In this document: piece after piece, positions 63,161 to 64,000 of the stretch
Numbering within the stretch: the first letter of the stretch is position 1
Layout: each line of letters begins with the position of its first letter
Source of the DNA: Actinobacillus succinogenes 130Z
GTDB taxonomy: Bacteria > Pseudomonadota > Gammaproteobacteria > Enterobacterales > Pasteurellaceae
Length of the DNA stretch: 64,000 nt
Direction of reading: 5' to 3'
Assembly (NCBI RefSeq): GCF_000017245.1
Contig: NC_009655.1
Coordinates: 1,302,001 to 1,366,000 of the forward strand
Made by a program: the position numbers and the translations under genes
Notes under the pieces: generated by a model
Database searches by the model: none
The model's input: the letters and a program-made list of their open reading frames with translations, nothing else
What the model was told of the DNA's origin: nothing

Positions 63161-63236
63161 TGGAGCGCGCAGATGGACTCGAACCATTATCCCTCAGATT
63201 AAAAGTCTGCCGCTCTACCAGTTGAGCTATGCGCCC
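63161..63236 (-). tRNA. tRNA-Lys (anticodon UUU), degenerate
   Basis: 76 nt including CCA. Anticodon loop CTTTTAA, D arm GCTC/GAGC, T loop TTCGAGT. Three mismatches spoil otherwise normal stems: G2-G71, G27-A43 and A49-C65, and the discriminator base is U. It is probably an element-borne or decaying copy, not the main host tRNA-Lys. USS copies flank it. Confidence 0.85.
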
Positions 63237-63244
63237 TTATAAAG

Positions 63245-63351
63245 GTCATTATTGTAAACCGCACTCAGAACCAAGCACTTTTAAGAAAAATAAAATCAAT
63301 TCAATTGTTAATATACCCAAGTGCGGTTTACAATAATGACTGTGATTATTT
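63245..63351. repeat. Exact 21-bp inverted repeat pair upstream of the tRNA
   Basis: 63245-63265 (GTCATTATTGTAAACCGCAC then T) is the exact reverse complement of 63331-63351. 65 bp lie between, without a gene. The USS core forms the inner end of each arm. Confidence 0.85.
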
Positions 63352-63500
63352 TAGCTTGCCACAGTCAGCAAGCCCCATGTTATCGACTACATAGGTGTCG
63401 TATTCGGTTGTTAGACAGTTCCGCCGTAATTAATTAGTGACAGTAATCATTACAAGGAACAGCCCGCCCAAACCAAATAACGAAAGGCAAGACGCTTGAG

Positions 63501-63590
63501 TTGAAGTTGGGTCGTCATCCCTAGTCAGAACCTCTCTTGAGGTGGCTCGCAGTGACTAAATCTTTGAGCAAACTTCAAATCCTATGAAGT
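63501..63590. ncRNA. Candidate structured RNA with competing stems
   Basis: TTGAAGTT (63501-63508) pairs with AACTTCAA (63571-63578) to enclose GGG/CCC (63509-63521) and TAGTCA/TGACTA plus ACCTC/GAGGT (63522-63558). ACTTCA (63572-63577) can instead pair with TGAAGT (63585-63590). The 63352-63626 stretch has no supported gene. Confidence 0.3.
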
Positions 63591-63626
63591 CCTATTAAAT
63601 TCTGAAGATAAACGAACGTTTTTTTA

Positions 63627-64000
63627 TTAGTTATAGGATGTCGAGAGCAAGTTGGGGAATACAACTGTTTCGTTAAATAACTGATTAATAGTCATGATTG
63701 TTTTAATGCCAGTTTCTTCATCTTTAACGCAGACTTCTTGAGTTAAATCAACTTCTCCATACAGATTTTCTTTTAGAATTTCCTCGCGCTCATCTCCATT
63801 AAAGAATTCAAGTAGAATCAATTCTATTGACCCTCCGGCATAAATTTCTGTTTCTTCCCCCACCCAGAATACCTTCTGCAGATCTCGAAGGTCCTTAATC
63901 GAATTATCAATGCAATCAGTCATGGTACCGTATCTTACGGTGTCAATAAGTCCATTTTCACCAACAACCATTTCGTACGTTCCAGGTTCGCCATCTTCAT
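63627..64000 (-). CDS. Hypothetical acidic protein, 5' end outside window
   Basis: The frame runs on past 64000, so this is the C-terminal part (at least 123 residues). It reads EDGEPGTYEMVVG, then LIDTVRYGTMTDCIDNSIKD and later EVDLTQEVCVKDEETGIKT, ending FPNLLSTSYN. Strongly acidic, no membrane segment, no motif I can name. It faces away from the structured region and belongs to the integrated element or to its far flank. Confidence 0.6.
   Translation of the reverse strand, partial: EDGEPGTYEMVVGENGLIDTVRYGTMTDCIDNSIKDLRDLQKVFWVGEETEIYAGGSIELILLEFFNGDEREEILKENLYGEVDLTQEVCVKDEETGIKTIMTINQLFNETVVFPNLLSTSYN

Noticed and set aside
63352..63500. Short minus-strand peptide frame ending GLADCGKLK
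   Set aside because: About 27 codons between stops, no ATG with a ribosome site; too little to call.

Overview
The window is chromosomal DNA from a gamma-proteobacterium of the family Pasteurellaceae. The clearest sign is the 9-bp Haemophilus-type DNA uptake signal sequence (USS), AAGTGCGGT, which occurs dozens of times on both strands and is often paired head to head as a transcription terminator. Gene content agrees: citXG fusion, HtrA, PpnN, periplasmic ATP-dependent ligase, YadA-type adhesin with Gly-rich repeats. A rumen-type species such as Basfia/Mannheimia succiniciproducens or an Actinobacillus is plausible, but I cannot fix the species from sequence alone.

Layout. 1-4.5 kb: 3' part of a large trimeric autotransporter adhesin with near-identical internal DNA repeats. 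4.7-10.8 kb: BASS-family transporter, HtrA protease, gamma-glutamyltransferase, MBL-fold hydrolase. 10.9-17 kb: an accessory sugar-acid operon (TRAP transporter DctPQM, LacI-type regulator, PfkB kinase, GhrB-like reductase) bracketed by two identical 47-bp copies of a USS terminator; the gene set and a promoter-proximal TGAAACCGATTTCA operator point to 2-ketogluconate use. 17-26.9 kb: DUF711 and ACT-domain genes, pykA, a YddA-type ABC transporter with a TonB-dependent receptor, norM, ribE. 27-29.9 kb: an A+T-rich gtr cluster (lipopolysaccharide glucosylation) whose gtrB is split by a 7-bp tandem repeat, so it looks phase-variable and is OFF in this sequence; this island too is bracketed by nearly identical USS hairpins. 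30-59.6 kb: mostly core genes: dolP, purine permease, ychN, recB-recD, yedI, ycaO, yafS/gloB, ligE, codBA, a MetE-like enzyme, ompW, purR, the citrate lyase operon citD-E-F-rraA-like-citXG, a tiny cydH-like gene, can, ppnN, queF, DUF2310, yqcC-truC. 59.6-64 kb: a prophage or other integrative element that starts at a 22-nt copy of the 3' end of tmRNA (ssrA) and carries an excisionase-like gene, small ORFs, a methyltransferase, a DUF1071 annealing-type protein, a 3'-5' exonuclease, a degenerate tRNA-Lys and unexplained structured DNA.

How it works together. PurR is encoded at 48.6-49.6 kb and a full-consensus PurR box lies upstream of codBA. The citrate lyase operon has an exact FNR box about 60 bp upstream of its likely start, fitting anaerobic citrate cleavage to acetate and oxaloacetate; an RraA-like protein with a possible oxaloacetate decarboxylase role sits inside it. 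The TRAP operon has an exact CRP box near -60 and an operator inside the promoter, so it is probably activated by CRP and repressed by its own LacI-type protein. The most interesting points are the phase-variable gtrB, the duplicated terminators bracketing both accessory islands, and the structured DNA of the right-hand element.
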